Shown: one piece after another, positions 46,561-54,905 of the stretch
How the letters are laid out: the number at the start of each line of letters is the position of its first letter
Position numbering within the stretch: position 1 is the stretch's first letter
Assembly (NCBI RefSeq): GCF_019904295.1
Contig: NZ_CP065359.1
Span: 707,001 to 771,000 of the forward strand
Reading direction: 5' to 3'
Source of the DNA: Ruegeria sp. SCSIO 43209
GTDB lineage: Bacteria; Pseudomonadota; Alphaproteobacteria; Rhodobacterales; Rhodobacteraceae
Length of the DNA: 64,000 bases
The notes under the pieces: generated by a model
Database searches by the model: none
Told to the model about the DNA's origin: nothing
What the model saw: the letters and a program-made list of their open reading frames with translations, nothing else
Made by a program: the position numbers and the translations under genes

Positions 46561-46758
46561 TCACTTAGTGATGGTCCAAAGCGCCATTTGATCGGTTTTT
46601 CCGCGGGCATTGTAGGCGGGAAGTTGGGATAGCATTTTGTTAACTTCATCGGACAGTTGTTCCCTGACAGCATCCGAGATCACCACTTCTACTCCGAAGT
46701 CTCTGGCAGCACTTTCTATCCGGGCGACGGTGTTCATTGTGTCGCCCAGCAAAGCTAA
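46561..46758 (-). pseudogene. Class III adenylate/guanylate cyclase, C-terminal fragment
   Basis: About 65 codons ending with the classical cyclase tail: LLGDTMNTVARIESAARDFGVEVVISDAVREQLSD...ARGKTDQMALW. The GDTMNTVARIE stretch is the nucleotide-binding motif of class III cyclases. The catalytic N-terminal half is missing: the frame upstream of LALLGD has no match and soon stops. It is likely a remnant left by a deletion or insertion. Confidence 0.75.
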
Positions 46759-47229
46759 ACGAGTGAGTGCTTTTTCATGATTCTGTGCGAAATTGTTGGG
46801 TTCGACGGTGAGTCTGTCGGGCGACCGGATCGAAGGCCCTGCGTTGGATCAGGCAAAGCTCCCACCGCGGGGTGTTATCATTGGATTGTCGGACGCCGCG
46901 ATTGCCTGCAGGCACCTTTTCTCTAAGCGGTCTGGCTTATACCCCAGACCAATTCGAGAAACGGCGACATTTGGATGATGCTGAATGGTCTATCACAGAG
47001 TGAAATGACGTTACGCGTACAATGGTTTTCATGGCGCTGGTCGCGAAAAGCTTTACGACATTGCCGACAGAAACCGATCCGAAAAGGATCAGGGATTGTA
47101 CGCATGATCGACGCGTGCTGGTGTTCCTCGACATCGCAAAAAGCGGACGTCGCCGTTGATGCAGCATGGAAACCTGTGGCAATTGCAGCAAGGCTGCCGC
47201 ATTCCTAGCAGACTTACACCAGTAAGGTT
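46759..47229. other. Gap between cyclase fragment and SDR gene
   Basis: About 470 bp. No gene recognised on either strand; composition is mixed and may include further decayed sequence. Confidence 0.3.
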
Positions 47230-48087
47230 TTAGCTTAGGAACTGCTCAATCACGGCTGCTTGTTGCTTTTTTCCATCCGGGTCTGCTTCGGTTTTCAGGC
47301 GAGTAAACGCCTCACCCCAGTTTGAAGTGCGAACGCGGATCGGCGGGTCAGAGGCTTCAACCACGCCCATGACAACTGATGCCACTTGTTCCGAAGTTTG
47401 ATAGATATCGCTGCCATCCATTCGCGCCTGAGCGCCGCCGATATACTTCTGGAGAATAGGTAGATACTCATCCTCAAGCATCCCGCCCGTGGCCTCGACA
47501 TGTTTAAGCACATTGGTCGCAAACTCGGATTGAATACCGCCCGGTTCAACTGTCGAGAAATGGATACCGAAATTGGGCGTGACATAGCTGGCCAGAGCCT
47601 CAGTGTATCCCTCAACGGCGAACTTTGCGGCGCAGTAGATCTCGTTGAACGGCTGACCCACAAGGCCGCCTACGGATGAGATTGTGATGACATGGCCCGA
47701 GCGCGCTGCGCGCATGTGTGGCATCACCGCTTTTGTGCAGCGCACGACACCCATGAAATTCACGTCCATGACCCAGGCGACGTCTTCTTCGCTGGCTTGT
47801 TCGGTTGTGCGAACAAATCCAGCACCCGCATTGTTGATCAGCTTATCGATCCGCCCCTCGTTCGCGATGATCTGATCGACTGCGGCGTTTACGCTGGCGC
47901 TGTTCTGCACGTCCAGCTCAAGCACGTTGAAATTGACGCCAGCGTCAGAGGCGGCCGCATCCAAGATGCCACGCTTGGCGAGGTTTCGCATAGTAGCGTA
48001 GACAGTATGGCCCGCTTGGGCTGCTTGTACGGCGATTTGAACACCAAGGCCGGATGACGTGCCGGTGATCAGAATGACTTTGGGCAT
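47230..48087 (-). CDS. SDR-family oxidoreductase
   Basis: 285 residues, with the NAD(P) motif ITGTSSGLGVQIAV near the N terminus and the catalytic Ser...YxxxK as SSVGGLVGQPFNEIYCAAK. A classical short-chain dehydrogenase. Start 48087 (MPKVILITGTSSGLG) is used; the frame to 48126 lacks family support. It is in the same direction as the TetR gene, 63 bp apart, and probably controlled by it. Confidence 0.9.
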   Translation of the reverse strand: MPKVILITGTSSGLGVQIAVQAAQAGHTVYATMRNLAKRGILDAAASDAGVNFNVLELDVQNSASVNAAVDQIIANEGRIDKLINNAGAGFVRTTEQASEEDVAWVMDVNFMGVVRCTKAVMPHMRAARSGHVITISSVGGLVGQPFNEIYCAAKFAVEGYTEALASYVTPNFGIHFSTVEPGGIQSEFATNVLKHVEATGGMLEDEYLPILQKYIGGAQARMDGSDIYQTSEQVASVVMGVVEASDPPIRVRTSNWGEAFTRLKTEADPDGKKQQAAVIEQFLS

Positions 48088-48150
48088 AATGGAAGCTCCG
48101 AATATCAAATGAATTGCTTGCGGCAACGATCCGATGTGTCGGGGCGAAGG

Positions 48151-48714
48151 TCAACAGCGGGACTTTAAAACGCCCAAAGCCTCATCGAAGGTATTCACAT
48201 TCTCTTCTGCGCGCGCGGTCAGATGCGCGCCTTCCAAAAGGGCCAGTACCGCGCGGGACTCCGAGGTAGGATCGGTGATGCCGGTGATTGATTTGTCTTC
48301 TTGGCCAAGCTTCAGGATCTCTTCGATTTGGGTAACCATCATGGCGCGGAATTTTCTGATCTTTTGGATCACGTCATCCGAAAGGCTTTCACGGCTGCTG
48401 ATGAGCGACACGCAGAGACACAAGGTTTTCCCGTCATTGAGTGCATGCCGGTAGAGGTCGATCAGGGCCAGCAATTGCTCGGCCCCGGTTTTGTGTTCTA
48501 ACCGGATGCGGTTGCACTCTGCTTGCAGGGTCTCATGATAGCGACCCATGAGTGCCGCCGACAGCGCTGCTTTGGTCGGGAAATGATAGTGGATTGACGC
48601 CTTGCGAATACCCACCGCCTCTGCCAGATCGGCATAGCTGAACCCGTCAAACCCCCTCGCGCGCGCAGCGTGTTCGGCAACATCCAAAAGGGCAGTCTTG
48701 GTATCACTCGTCAT
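48151..48714 (-). CDS. TetR-family transcriptional regulator
   Basis: 187 residues, with an N-terminal helix-turn-helix (GFDGFSYADLAEAVGIRKASIHYHFPTKAALSAALMGRY) and a helical ligand-binding region. It lies six bases after the stop of the amine oxidase gene and before the SDR gene, so it is likely an autoregulated member of this five- to six-gene minus-strand operon (51798 to 47230). Confidence 0.9.
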   Translation of the reverse strand: MTSDTKTALLDVAEHAARARGFDGFSYADLAEAVGIRKASIHYHFPTKAALSAALMGRYHETLQAECNRIRLEHKTGAEQLLALIDLYRHALNDGKTLCLCVSLISSRESLSDDVIQKIRKFRAMMVTQIEEILKLGQEDKSITGITDPTSESRAVLALLEGAHLTARAEENVNTFDEALGVLKSRC

Positions 48715-48720
48715 ACGTGC

Positions 48721-49782
48721 TCAAACCTTTTCCGTCATGATCAGGGCCAGCGCGTTTTCCGCAGACTCCAGGGCGCCTTCGATATAGCCCCCGAACTGTG
48801 GTGCAACTTCGGTCCCGCCAAAGATTAGTCGGCCATCCCACAGACGGGTCATCGCATGGGGCAGCCCGTATTGCGGATGAGCGTATAACGGCTGTTGATC
48901 CGCTTCGATAGAGGTGAACGGGTCAAAGGCCCAGTCTTTAACATAGAGTGTCTTTGGCTCCGCAGCTGCGGCGCCGAACAGCCTGGACAGTTGCTCTTTG
49001 AGCAACTGCCGCAGCCGTTCTTCGTTGCTGCGGGTGCGCGGGGGTAAGCCGATAAAGCCGAACAACGCGTAAGGTCCGCCCTCGGCAGGGGAGGCGTCGT
49101 GTATTTCCACCATCGGCCCCCTGCGGCTCATCGCGTCACCGGACAGCCCGACCGTGCGCCAGAACGGGGTATCATAGACAGCGATGGCTTTGGCCTGTCC
49201 GGCCATCCAAGTCGCGATCCCGGTCATTGCCGCTAAAGCTTCATCTGGTAAAGCAGGTGAGAACGCGATCTTGCTCGCCACGCGAGGAGGGAGGGCCAGT
49301 ACGACTTCCTGAGCATGGATGACTTGCCCAGTTTGAGCGGTCGTGGTGATCCCAGACGCAGACTTCTCTAACCCGACGATTGGCGCGGATAAGATGAGCC
49401 GCTTCGACGGTATCTCAGCGGCAAGCGCATCAGTGAGGGCGCCCAGACCACCTTTCAAGCGATAAGATCCTTGCATCGAGGCAAACCCGCGATCGCGCTC
49501 GACCTGGCCGATCTCGTTTTCAAAGCTGAGAGCGCCTGTTGAATATTGCTCGAACCACTCCAGTCCGAGCCGCTTTATTAACGCTGCAATACGCGGCTGC
49601 CCGGGCCAGAACCAGGCGGGACCCATGTCGAAGTACCCACCCTCCAGCCTTTCCGTCAAGATACGTCCGCCCGGACGACCCCGCGCTTCGACCAGCAGGT
49701 AGTCATGGTTTCGTGCCTGTAGCTGTCGCGCAAGGCAGAGGCCAGAAAGGCCTGCGCCAATGATCAGAGTTTGCGTCTGCAT
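48721..49782 (-). CDS. FAD-dependent amine oxidase-like protein
   Basis: 353 residues, with N-terminal FAD-binding GAGLSGLCLARQLQARNHDYLLVEARGRPGGRI, the RxGGR motif of the amine oxidase family, and a C-terminal region with HAMTRLWDGRLIFGGTEVAPQFGGYIEGAL, which holds the second FAD contact. Members oxidise amines, amino acids or lipid-like polyenes. The substrate is unknown. It lies 3 bp after the SDR stop in one operon. Confidence 0.9.
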   Translation of the reverse strand: MQTQTLIIGAGLSGLCLARQLQARNHDYLLVEARGRPGGRILTERLEGGYFDMGPAWFWPGQPRIAALIKRLGLEWFEQYSTGALSFENEIGQVERDRGFASMQGSYRLKGGLGALTDALAAEIPSKRLILSAPIVGLEKSASGITTTAQTGQVIHAQEVVLALPPRVASKIAFSPALPDEALAAMTGIATWMAGQAKAIAVYDTPFWRTVGLSGDAMSRRGPMVEIHDASPAEGGPYALFGFIGLPPRTRSNEERLRQLLKEQLSRLFGAAAAEPKTLYVKDWAFDPFTSIEADQQPLYAHPQYGLPHAMTRLWDGRLIFGGTEVAPQFGGYIEGALESAENALALIMTEKV

Positions 49783-49785
49783 CGC

Positions 49786-50469
49786 TCAGAACCCCTCAGA
49801 TGCCGGGCGCAGGTCCAGCTCATGGGTCCAGGTGGATTGCGGTTGATGGGCTAACTGCCAGTAGGCCTCGGCAATCTCGTCCGGTTTCATCATCTTCGAC
49901 GGATCCAGCGAGTGCAAATCCCGCGAGCGGGGTGTATCGATGATCCCGTCCAAAACGACGTGCGAGATATGTACGCCAGCCGGTTGATATTCACGTGCCA
50001 GCGATTGTGTCAGCCCGCGCAGGGCGAACTTAGCCGACGCAAAAGCGGAAAACCGTGGGCCGCCGCGCAGCGACGCTGTGGCCCCCGAAACGATCAGCGC
50101 GCCACCACCGCCGCGCACCATCGGTTGCAGAACACATTGCCCCAGCAGGACCAAAGATTGCACCATTGATGTCCACGTTCTCTGATAGTCTTCCAATGCG
50201 GTTTCGGGGAATGGCGCGATCACCAGCTCAGCCGTATTGTGTACCACGAACTTCGGCGGGCCATGCGTAGCGATCAATTCAGAAATCACTGGCGCAACCG
50301 CACTCGGATCGGACAGATCGACCTGATGAAACGGCGCGATCGTTTCCTGCGGCTGCGTCCGTCCAAGACCAATGGCCGTCATGCCACCTGCCTGAAACCG
50401 CGCGAGAAGGGACTGGCCAAGGCCAGCCCCCGCACCGGCGACAATCGCCAGAGGTTTCTTGCTACTCAT
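49786..50469 (-). CDS. Atypical SDR protein with Phe in place of catalytic Tyr
   Basis: 227 residues, with NAD(P) motif VAGAGAGLGQSLLARF. The active-site region SGATASLRGGPRFSAFASAKFALRG keeps Ser and Lys, but the YxxxK tyrosine is Phe (FASAK). This makes standard SDR proton transfer unlikely. The protein may be a binding or structural partner, or use another residue. It overlaps no neighbour but is 3-4 bp from both, in the operon. Confidence 0.85.
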   Translation of the reverse strand: MSSKKPLAIVAGAGAGLGQSLLARFQAGGMTAIGLGRTQPQETIAPFHQVDLSDPSAVAPVISELIATHGPPKFVVHNTAELVIAPFPETALEDYQRTWTSMVQSLVLLGQCVLQPMVRGGGGALIVSGATASLRGGPRFSAFASAKFALRGLTQSLAREYQPAGVHISHVVLDGIIDTPRSRDLHSLDPSKMMKPDEIAEAYWQLAHQPQSTWTHELDLRPASEGF

Positions 50470-50472
50470 GAA

Positions 50473-51141
50473 TTAAACCACCGGTGGCTGTGCAAAGGGC
50501 AGGTGGCCAGTCTTCATCCAGACCTTCGCCCCGTCTGGGCCAGCCATAGCCGACAGCGCTTCACCCTCAGGCAGGCGTAGCCAGTCGTTCTTTTTCAGCA
50601 CGTCACCGCCTGAGGTCAGCGATCCGCCAATCATTAACAGCTCGATACCACCCGGCGCATTCGAAGTAATCTCGGTGCCTGCATCAACATGGCTGTAAGT
50701 GACAACCTCGCGGTCATCCTTGTGCAGCGTCGCAGTGGCGACCCCGTTCACGGGTGCGGCCAGTTCGTCGGCCATGGTTTTGCGGAACTGATTGCGATCA
50801 TCCATGTCGAATTGCCAGAGTTTGACGAAGATCGTGCAGCCGGGTTCTGAGCCGGGCGTGTGCTCGGTCGTTGGGGGATTGCGCACATAGGTGCCTTCCG
50901 GGAAATCGCCATGCTCATCCTGAAAGACGCCGTCCAGAACGATGAACTCTTCACCGCCTGTATGGGTGTGGGCCGAAAACTTGCTGCCTGGTGCATAGCG
51001 CACAATGGTGGTGGCGCGGGCGACTTCGCCACCAATTCGGTCCAGCATGCGCCGGTCCACACCCTTCATGGGCGAGGCCTGCCACTCAAGCTGATCAGAG
51101 TGAACAACGACACGCGAAGAGAAGTCCGAGTTGAGTTCCAT
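50473..51141 (-). CDS. Double-cupin protein, ChrR-like
   Basis: 222 residues with a cupin core: [33 protein letters not shown] (metal-binding His and Glu) and a second cupin-like half with weaker ligands ([18 protein letters not shown]). This resembles the ChrR anti-sigma C-terminal cupin, but no zinc anti-sigma N-terminal domain is present. It may bind a metal or a reactive small molecule. It lies in the operon before the atypical SDR. Confidence 0.85.
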   Translation of the reverse strand: MELNSDFSSRVVVHSDQLEWQASPMKGVDRRMLDRIGGEVARATTIVRYAPGSKFSAHTHTGGEEFIVLDGVFQDEHGDFPEGTYVRNPPTTEHTPGSEPGCTIFVKLWQFDMDDRNQFRKTMADELAAPVNGVATATLHKDDREVVTYSHVDAGTEITSNAPGGIELLMIGGSLTSGGDVLKKNDWLRLPEGEALSAMAGPDGAKVWMKTGHLPFAQPPVV

Positions 51142-51177
51142 GGGAGGGGTCCTTTCAACTTAAATGGCAGTTCTCGC

Positions 51178-51798
51178 TTAGCCGGCGATAGATGGACGGG
51201 CCGCCATCTTAGCACGCCAAGCTTGCAGGTTGGTCAGGGTTTCAGGAATTTCAACTTTGGCAAAATCGGCGAACGCCAATCCTGCAAAGGCGGTGATATC
51301 AGCCACCGAGAATGTGTCTCCAGCCAAGTATTCGTTTTCGGCCAATACCGCATCCAGATAGGCCATGGTGTTTCCGGCAACCTCTTTCTGTTTGTTGCCC
51401 CATTCGGCGCATTGATAGGTTTCCAGGTCCGGGCCGAGGCCAGGTGTGGCATGGTGGAAGTAGGTGCCGACCGCATTCAACAGACCGTTTTCCGCGCGCA
51501 GGTTCATCATCGAGATTCGGGCGCGCTCTTGCGCAGTCACGCCGGTCAATGATGGGCCATCGAAGGTTGCGTCGATATATTCAGTGATCGCGTTGCATTG
51601 AGCGATGTGCGATCCATCTTCCAGTTCCAAACAAGGCACCGCGGCATCGGGGTTTTTGGCTTTGAACTCAGGCGTACGATGTTCGCCGCCCATCACATCC
51701 ACAGGGATGAATTCAACTTTGTCTGACGCGCCTTTTTCAGCCAGCGCAATACGAACACGGGCAGGGTTCGGGAACCCTTCGACATCATATATCTTCAT
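51178..51798 (-). CDS. Glutathione S-transferase
   Basis: 206 residues: N-terminal thioredoxin-like domain (MKIYDVEGFPNPARVRIALAEKGA...AVPCLELEDGSHIAQCNAITEYI) with cis-proline and the QCNAI glutathione site, and a C-terminal helical domain. It is the first gene of the minus-strand operon that ends with the SDR at 47230. The ATG at 51798 follows a weak GGAGGTAC-like sequence (GAGGTACTCAG). Confidence 0.92.
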   Translation of the reverse strand: MKIYDVEGFPNPARVRIALAEKGASDKVEFIPVDVMGGEHRTPEFKAKNPDAAVPCLELEDGSHIAQCNAITEYIDATFDGPSLTGVTAQERARISMMNLRAENGLLNAVGTYFHHATPGLGPDLETYQCAEWGNKQKEVAGNTMAYLDAVLAENEYLAGDTFSVADITAFAGLAFADFAKVEIPETLTNLQAWRAKMAARPSIAG

Positions 51799-51874
51799 CT
51801 GAGTACCTCCGTCGGGGTTTGAGATTCATGATGTCTACCTATCAATAGGTAGGCATGATTGCAACCCTTTTTTA

Positions 51875-52675
51875 GGTCTTGTCAGAAGAACTTTGCTTGA
51901 GCGGGGCGGGGTGGTTGCGTAGCTTTTGCCCATGACCGGACCTGCATCCTTCAAGTACTTCAAAACTAGTTCTGAGATCATCCGCTTGACTGTGATGCTG
52001 AACATCCGTTTCCCGCTCTCGCTTCGGTATGTTGAAAATCTGCTGCACGAACGAGGCATCGACGTGAGCCACGAAACTGTCCACTATTGGTGGAACAGGT
52101 TTGGCCCGATGTTTGCCTCTGAGATCCGAAGAAAGCGGGTGCAACAACTGCGCGCATTCTCGAAATGGAAGTGGCATGTGGATGAGGTTTTGTGAAGGTT
52201 AATGGCAAGAAGCATTACCTCTGGCGGGCCGCAGATCATGAGAGCAAGGTGCTGGGAGCCGTTGTCACCAAACGCCGAAACAAAGCTGCAGCGCTGAAAT
52301 TCCTCAAGACATTGATGAAGCGACACGGTAAAGCGGAAAACGTTGTCACAGATCGCTTCGCCTCATACAGAACCGCTTTCAGAGAGCTTGGTGCTGACAA
52401 AAAACAGAAAACGGGCAGGTGGCTCAACAACTGCGTCGAGAATTCGCACCTGCCTTTCCGACGACGCGAACGCGCCATGCAACGTTTCAGGCGGATGCGA
52501 AGTTTGCAGAAGCTCGCCGCCGTCAACTCCTCTGTCTACAACCACTTCAACGAGAAAGAGCGCTTGCCAGCCGAAACAGCTTCAAGCTGATACTCACCGC
52601 CGCTCTCGCCGAGTGGCGGGGTCTTTGTGACGAATGAAGGACAGCTATACTGGCCTAGCTGAGACTGGTTCGAAT
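51875..52675 (+). mobile_element. IS6-family insertion sequence, copy C, fused to tRNA 3' end
   Basis: About 801 bp. The left end is GGTCTTGTCAGAAGAAC, the same as copy A. The right part has the internal CTGAGACTGGTTCGAAT seen in copies A and B. Instead of going on to the IS terminus, it then continues into tRNA-Ser 3' sequence (CCCTGTCTCC). The junction coincides with nine shared bases GGTTCGAAT. Copy C is in the same orientation as A and B. Confidence 0.82.
51932..52637 (+). pseudogene. IS6-family transposase with two frameshifts (copy C)
   Basis: The frame opens as FKYFKTSSEIIRLTVMLNIRFPLSLRYVENLLHERGIDVSHET. It is broken by one missing base near 52190 (GAGGTTTTGTGAAG against GAGGTTTTCGTGAAG in copy A), which falls right after the first aspartate. 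Reading resumes in the next frame with VTDRFASY and ENSHLPFRRRERAMQRFR, and a second deletion near 52560 shifts the tail (SRNSFKLILTAALAEWRGLCDE). Both lesions make it a dead copy. Confidence 0.88.
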
Positions 52676-53337
52676 CCCTGTCTCCCCGCCACTCATACCT
52701 GTCTCACTTCAGTTGTGTTTTTTGACCCGGAATTGTGCCGCAATTCCCGCGAGTTGACGCATGCACTTTCAATCAGAGACGGAGCAGATCGTACACTCGG
52801 ATCACGATTCAGGCCCCAGTCTCAGTGCCGCATTTTGGTGGGATCGCTTTGGGCGGGATTTCCCTGATACCCGGAAGTTTACAGGGAAATTTCGCAAAAC
52901 GGGACTGAGTTCAGTAATTTCACCTGTCAGAACTGAATGTTTTACAGGGGGTTAATGTTGCAAATTCCCTAAAAGGTGGAGCAGGGAATTTTCTCGTGCG
53001 AACAGGGAATTGTTCCGCCGGATCAGGGAGGGTGAAGTCTGTATCAGTGACGCAGGATCTGGAGATGTCAGAAGCCGAACAGGCGTTCCTGTTCGGACCA
53101 ATCAAGTGGGTGGGTCACGCTGACCAGACGCTTGAGTGTAAGTTCGGGCGGCTGGGTGCCGTTGAGAAGCGCGGCCTGAATCTTCAGTGAGAGAAACGCG
53201 AGCTGAGCACGGGCAAGGATGAAAGCGCCGGGGACGCTTTCACGCCGCGCAACTTCCATCAGTTGAACTCCGGACTTCAGATCGTGGGTCCAGCCATGGG
53301 CGCGGATCAACATGGACCGGAGGCGGGGATCGGGTTG
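52667..53337 (+). repeat. Right copy of 671-bp tRNA-linked direct repeat
   Basis: Direct repeat of 18624-19294 (offset 34,043). Its first 25 bases reproduce the tRNA-Ser 3' end including CCA, but there is no tRNA 5' part here. The copy goes on through the CAGGGA series and into the recombinase stub, ending where the left copy meets IS copy A. The sequence beyond 53337 is not that of the IS, so the right copy probably shows the original state of the recombinase gene. Confidence 0.95.
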
Positions 53338-53363
53338 CGCCTTTGGTATCTTCGCCTGTCATA
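53068..53363 (-). pseudogene. Serine recombinase, C-terminal remnant (right copy)
   Basis: Same tail as the left copy, but it keeps about eight more codons upstream (AKIPKAQPDP) before a TGA stop at about 53360. AKIPKAQPDP agrees with the sequence usually found before the RAHGW helix in such recombinases, so this copy retains slightly more of the gene. The catalytic domain is missing, replaced by an IS5-like remnant. Confidence 0.75.
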
Positions 53364-53372
53364 TTAATAGGT

Positions 53373-53490
53373 TTTTTTGCGCTGTTTTCCTCCGAGGACA
53401 CAGGCGCGTATCCCATTGTCTTTCAATGCTTCACGGAACCAATTGGTATCGTACGCGCGATCAGCGAAGGCAACACTTGCAGGTATCGAA
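53373..53490 (-). pseudogene. IS5-family transposase fragment
   Basis: A conceptual minus-strand translation gives ADRAYDTNWFREALKDNGIRACVLGGKQRKKTY and then TAA. ADRAYDxxWFREAL-K-GI-AC-xGRK is a hallmark of the IS5/IS427-type DDE transposases, around the second catalytic aspartate. Only about 40 codons remain, with no inverted repeat seen. Confidence 0.75.
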
Positions 53491-53828
53491 GACACACACA
53501 TGATCCGCGGAGGATAAATTACGCCTGGACTCGGTTAGTTTCAACGCATCGCGGATTTGGCTGCTTGACCTGTTGATCCGACGAAATTTCCACGCTCAGC
53601 GATAAATTTCGCGACAGAAATACGCCCTTTGAAAGCAGGCCCACTTCACTTTCTTTCAAGCGTTTCTGGGGAAAAGGCTATATTAAACCGTGGGCTAATG
53701 ATCTGCTTTGGTTTTTTTGGTTCGGGCCTCGGCTTCGCACTGTTCTCCGAGCGGCGCGCAGAAAACATCTTAGCAAGTTTGCGCTTAATCTTTCGTCTCA
53801 TCCATTTACTCCTTAACGAGGCGTTCTG
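53491..53828. other. Gap between IS fragment and polysaccharide genes
   Basis: About 340 bp of AT-rich sequence with no gene I can support. A plus-strand frame from 53629 runs into the glycosyltransferase antisense and looks spurious. Confidence 0.3.
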
Positions 53829-54905
53829 TCATGGCCGCGAAATACCGCCATTGGTCGAAGCCAAAAAATATTCTATTGAATCGTACTTTTCCGGCTCACC
53901 GTGATTATCTGAATTAGCCTCACTAATTTCCAACATTGCGTCGACAACCTTCCTTAGATTGCCTCCAAGTTTCTTTTGCTCTGCTGTACCTTGACGAAAT
54001 AGATCTTGAAACGCGTCATATTGTTTGCGCACAGTTTCATCACGGAACAGCGATGAACACCCAAACCCATCCAAAAACTGCGGGCTGCCACCTGTCCAAT
54101 GGGCAATTTTCATTGCAATCAGTTTATCTGCGATTGACCGAGCTTCTTGATTGTCAATTGCCGTAGTTGAGGCAATTTTTTCAGTATAGTAATCTCTCAG
54201 GTTTAAGGTTTCTTGTGCATGCTCCAGATAATGCAGACGGCTGGGCGGTCCAAACCTACTATGAGTGGCTAGTTTTGTGGTGAAGTAGCCAATTTCTGGC
54301 AAGGCCTTGATTTTTCCAGCCAGACAGTCGTGGAGGCCGACATTATAGTCGCCAAATATTTTCATGGCATTAAGCTGTAAGTTGTTACATCTTTCAAGGT
54401 AGTGATCACGGCGTGTCGCAGCATAACTGGTCGCGAAGGCCCATTGGCTGTATTTAGACAGACGAGAAACTATGTCTTCGTCTTGAAGGCTGAATGCATG
54501 AAGAAATTTCGCGTTGAACTGATCTTCGTCTAACATTGACAGGCAAATGATCCCGCCGATAGCGACGACGTGGTCGTGGTTTGCGCGCAGGAATTCAACA
54601 CCTTGATAGAGTGTATCAAGCACGGGAAAATCATCATCTGCTCCGACGAAGATAATGTCATCATCCAACCCGCTCACACAATCAACCATGCGGTCCCGAA
54701 AATGCAGACCGGAATCGTACTCCTTATATTCGATCTGCAAAAGACTGTCGTTGTCACGTACCGCTTCCTCATAAGCAGCAAGGTATGAATGATGACTGCC
54801 ATTGGCGATCACCACACGTTGTCCCGGATTGAACTCGCCCAGATACTTAAGGAGAAAGGACAAAGACATTGGACGGTTACGTGTGGGAATAACTAGAGGG
54901 ACCAT
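53829..54905 (-). CDS. TIGR00180-type glycosyltransferase
   Basis: 358 residues. It opens MVPLVIPTRNRPMSLSFLLKYLGEF, the GT-A style start of TIGR00180 glycosyltransferases. A DxD-like ADDDF motif follows near residue 90 (IIFVGADDDFPVLDTL). It probably adds a sugar to a surface polysaccharide. It is transcribed away from the CDP-sugar cassette, which lies about 590 bp away. No membrane segments are visible. Confidence 0.85.
   Translation of the reverse strand: MVPLVIPTRNRPMSLSFLLKYLGEFNPGQRVVIANGSHHSYLAAYEEAVRDNDSLLQIEYKEYDSGLHFRDRMVDCVSGLDDDIIFVGADDDFPVLDTLYQGVEFLRANHDHVVAIGGIICLSMLDEDQFNAKFLHAFSLQDEDIVSRLSKYSQWAFATSYAATRRDHYLERCNNLQLNAMKIFGDYNVGLHDCLAGKIKALPEIGYFTTKLATHSRFGPPSRLHYLEHAQETLNLRDYYTEKIASTTAIDNQEARSIADKLIAMKIAHWTGGSPQFLDGFGCSSLFRDETVRKQYDAFQDLFRQGTAEQKKLGGNLRKVVDAMLEISEANSDNHGEPEKYDSIEYFLASTNGGISRP

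Noticed and set aside
50473..51141. ChrR anti-sigma factor
   Set aside because: Only the cupin part matches; the zinc-binding anti-sigma N-terminal domain and an adjacent sigma gene are missing.
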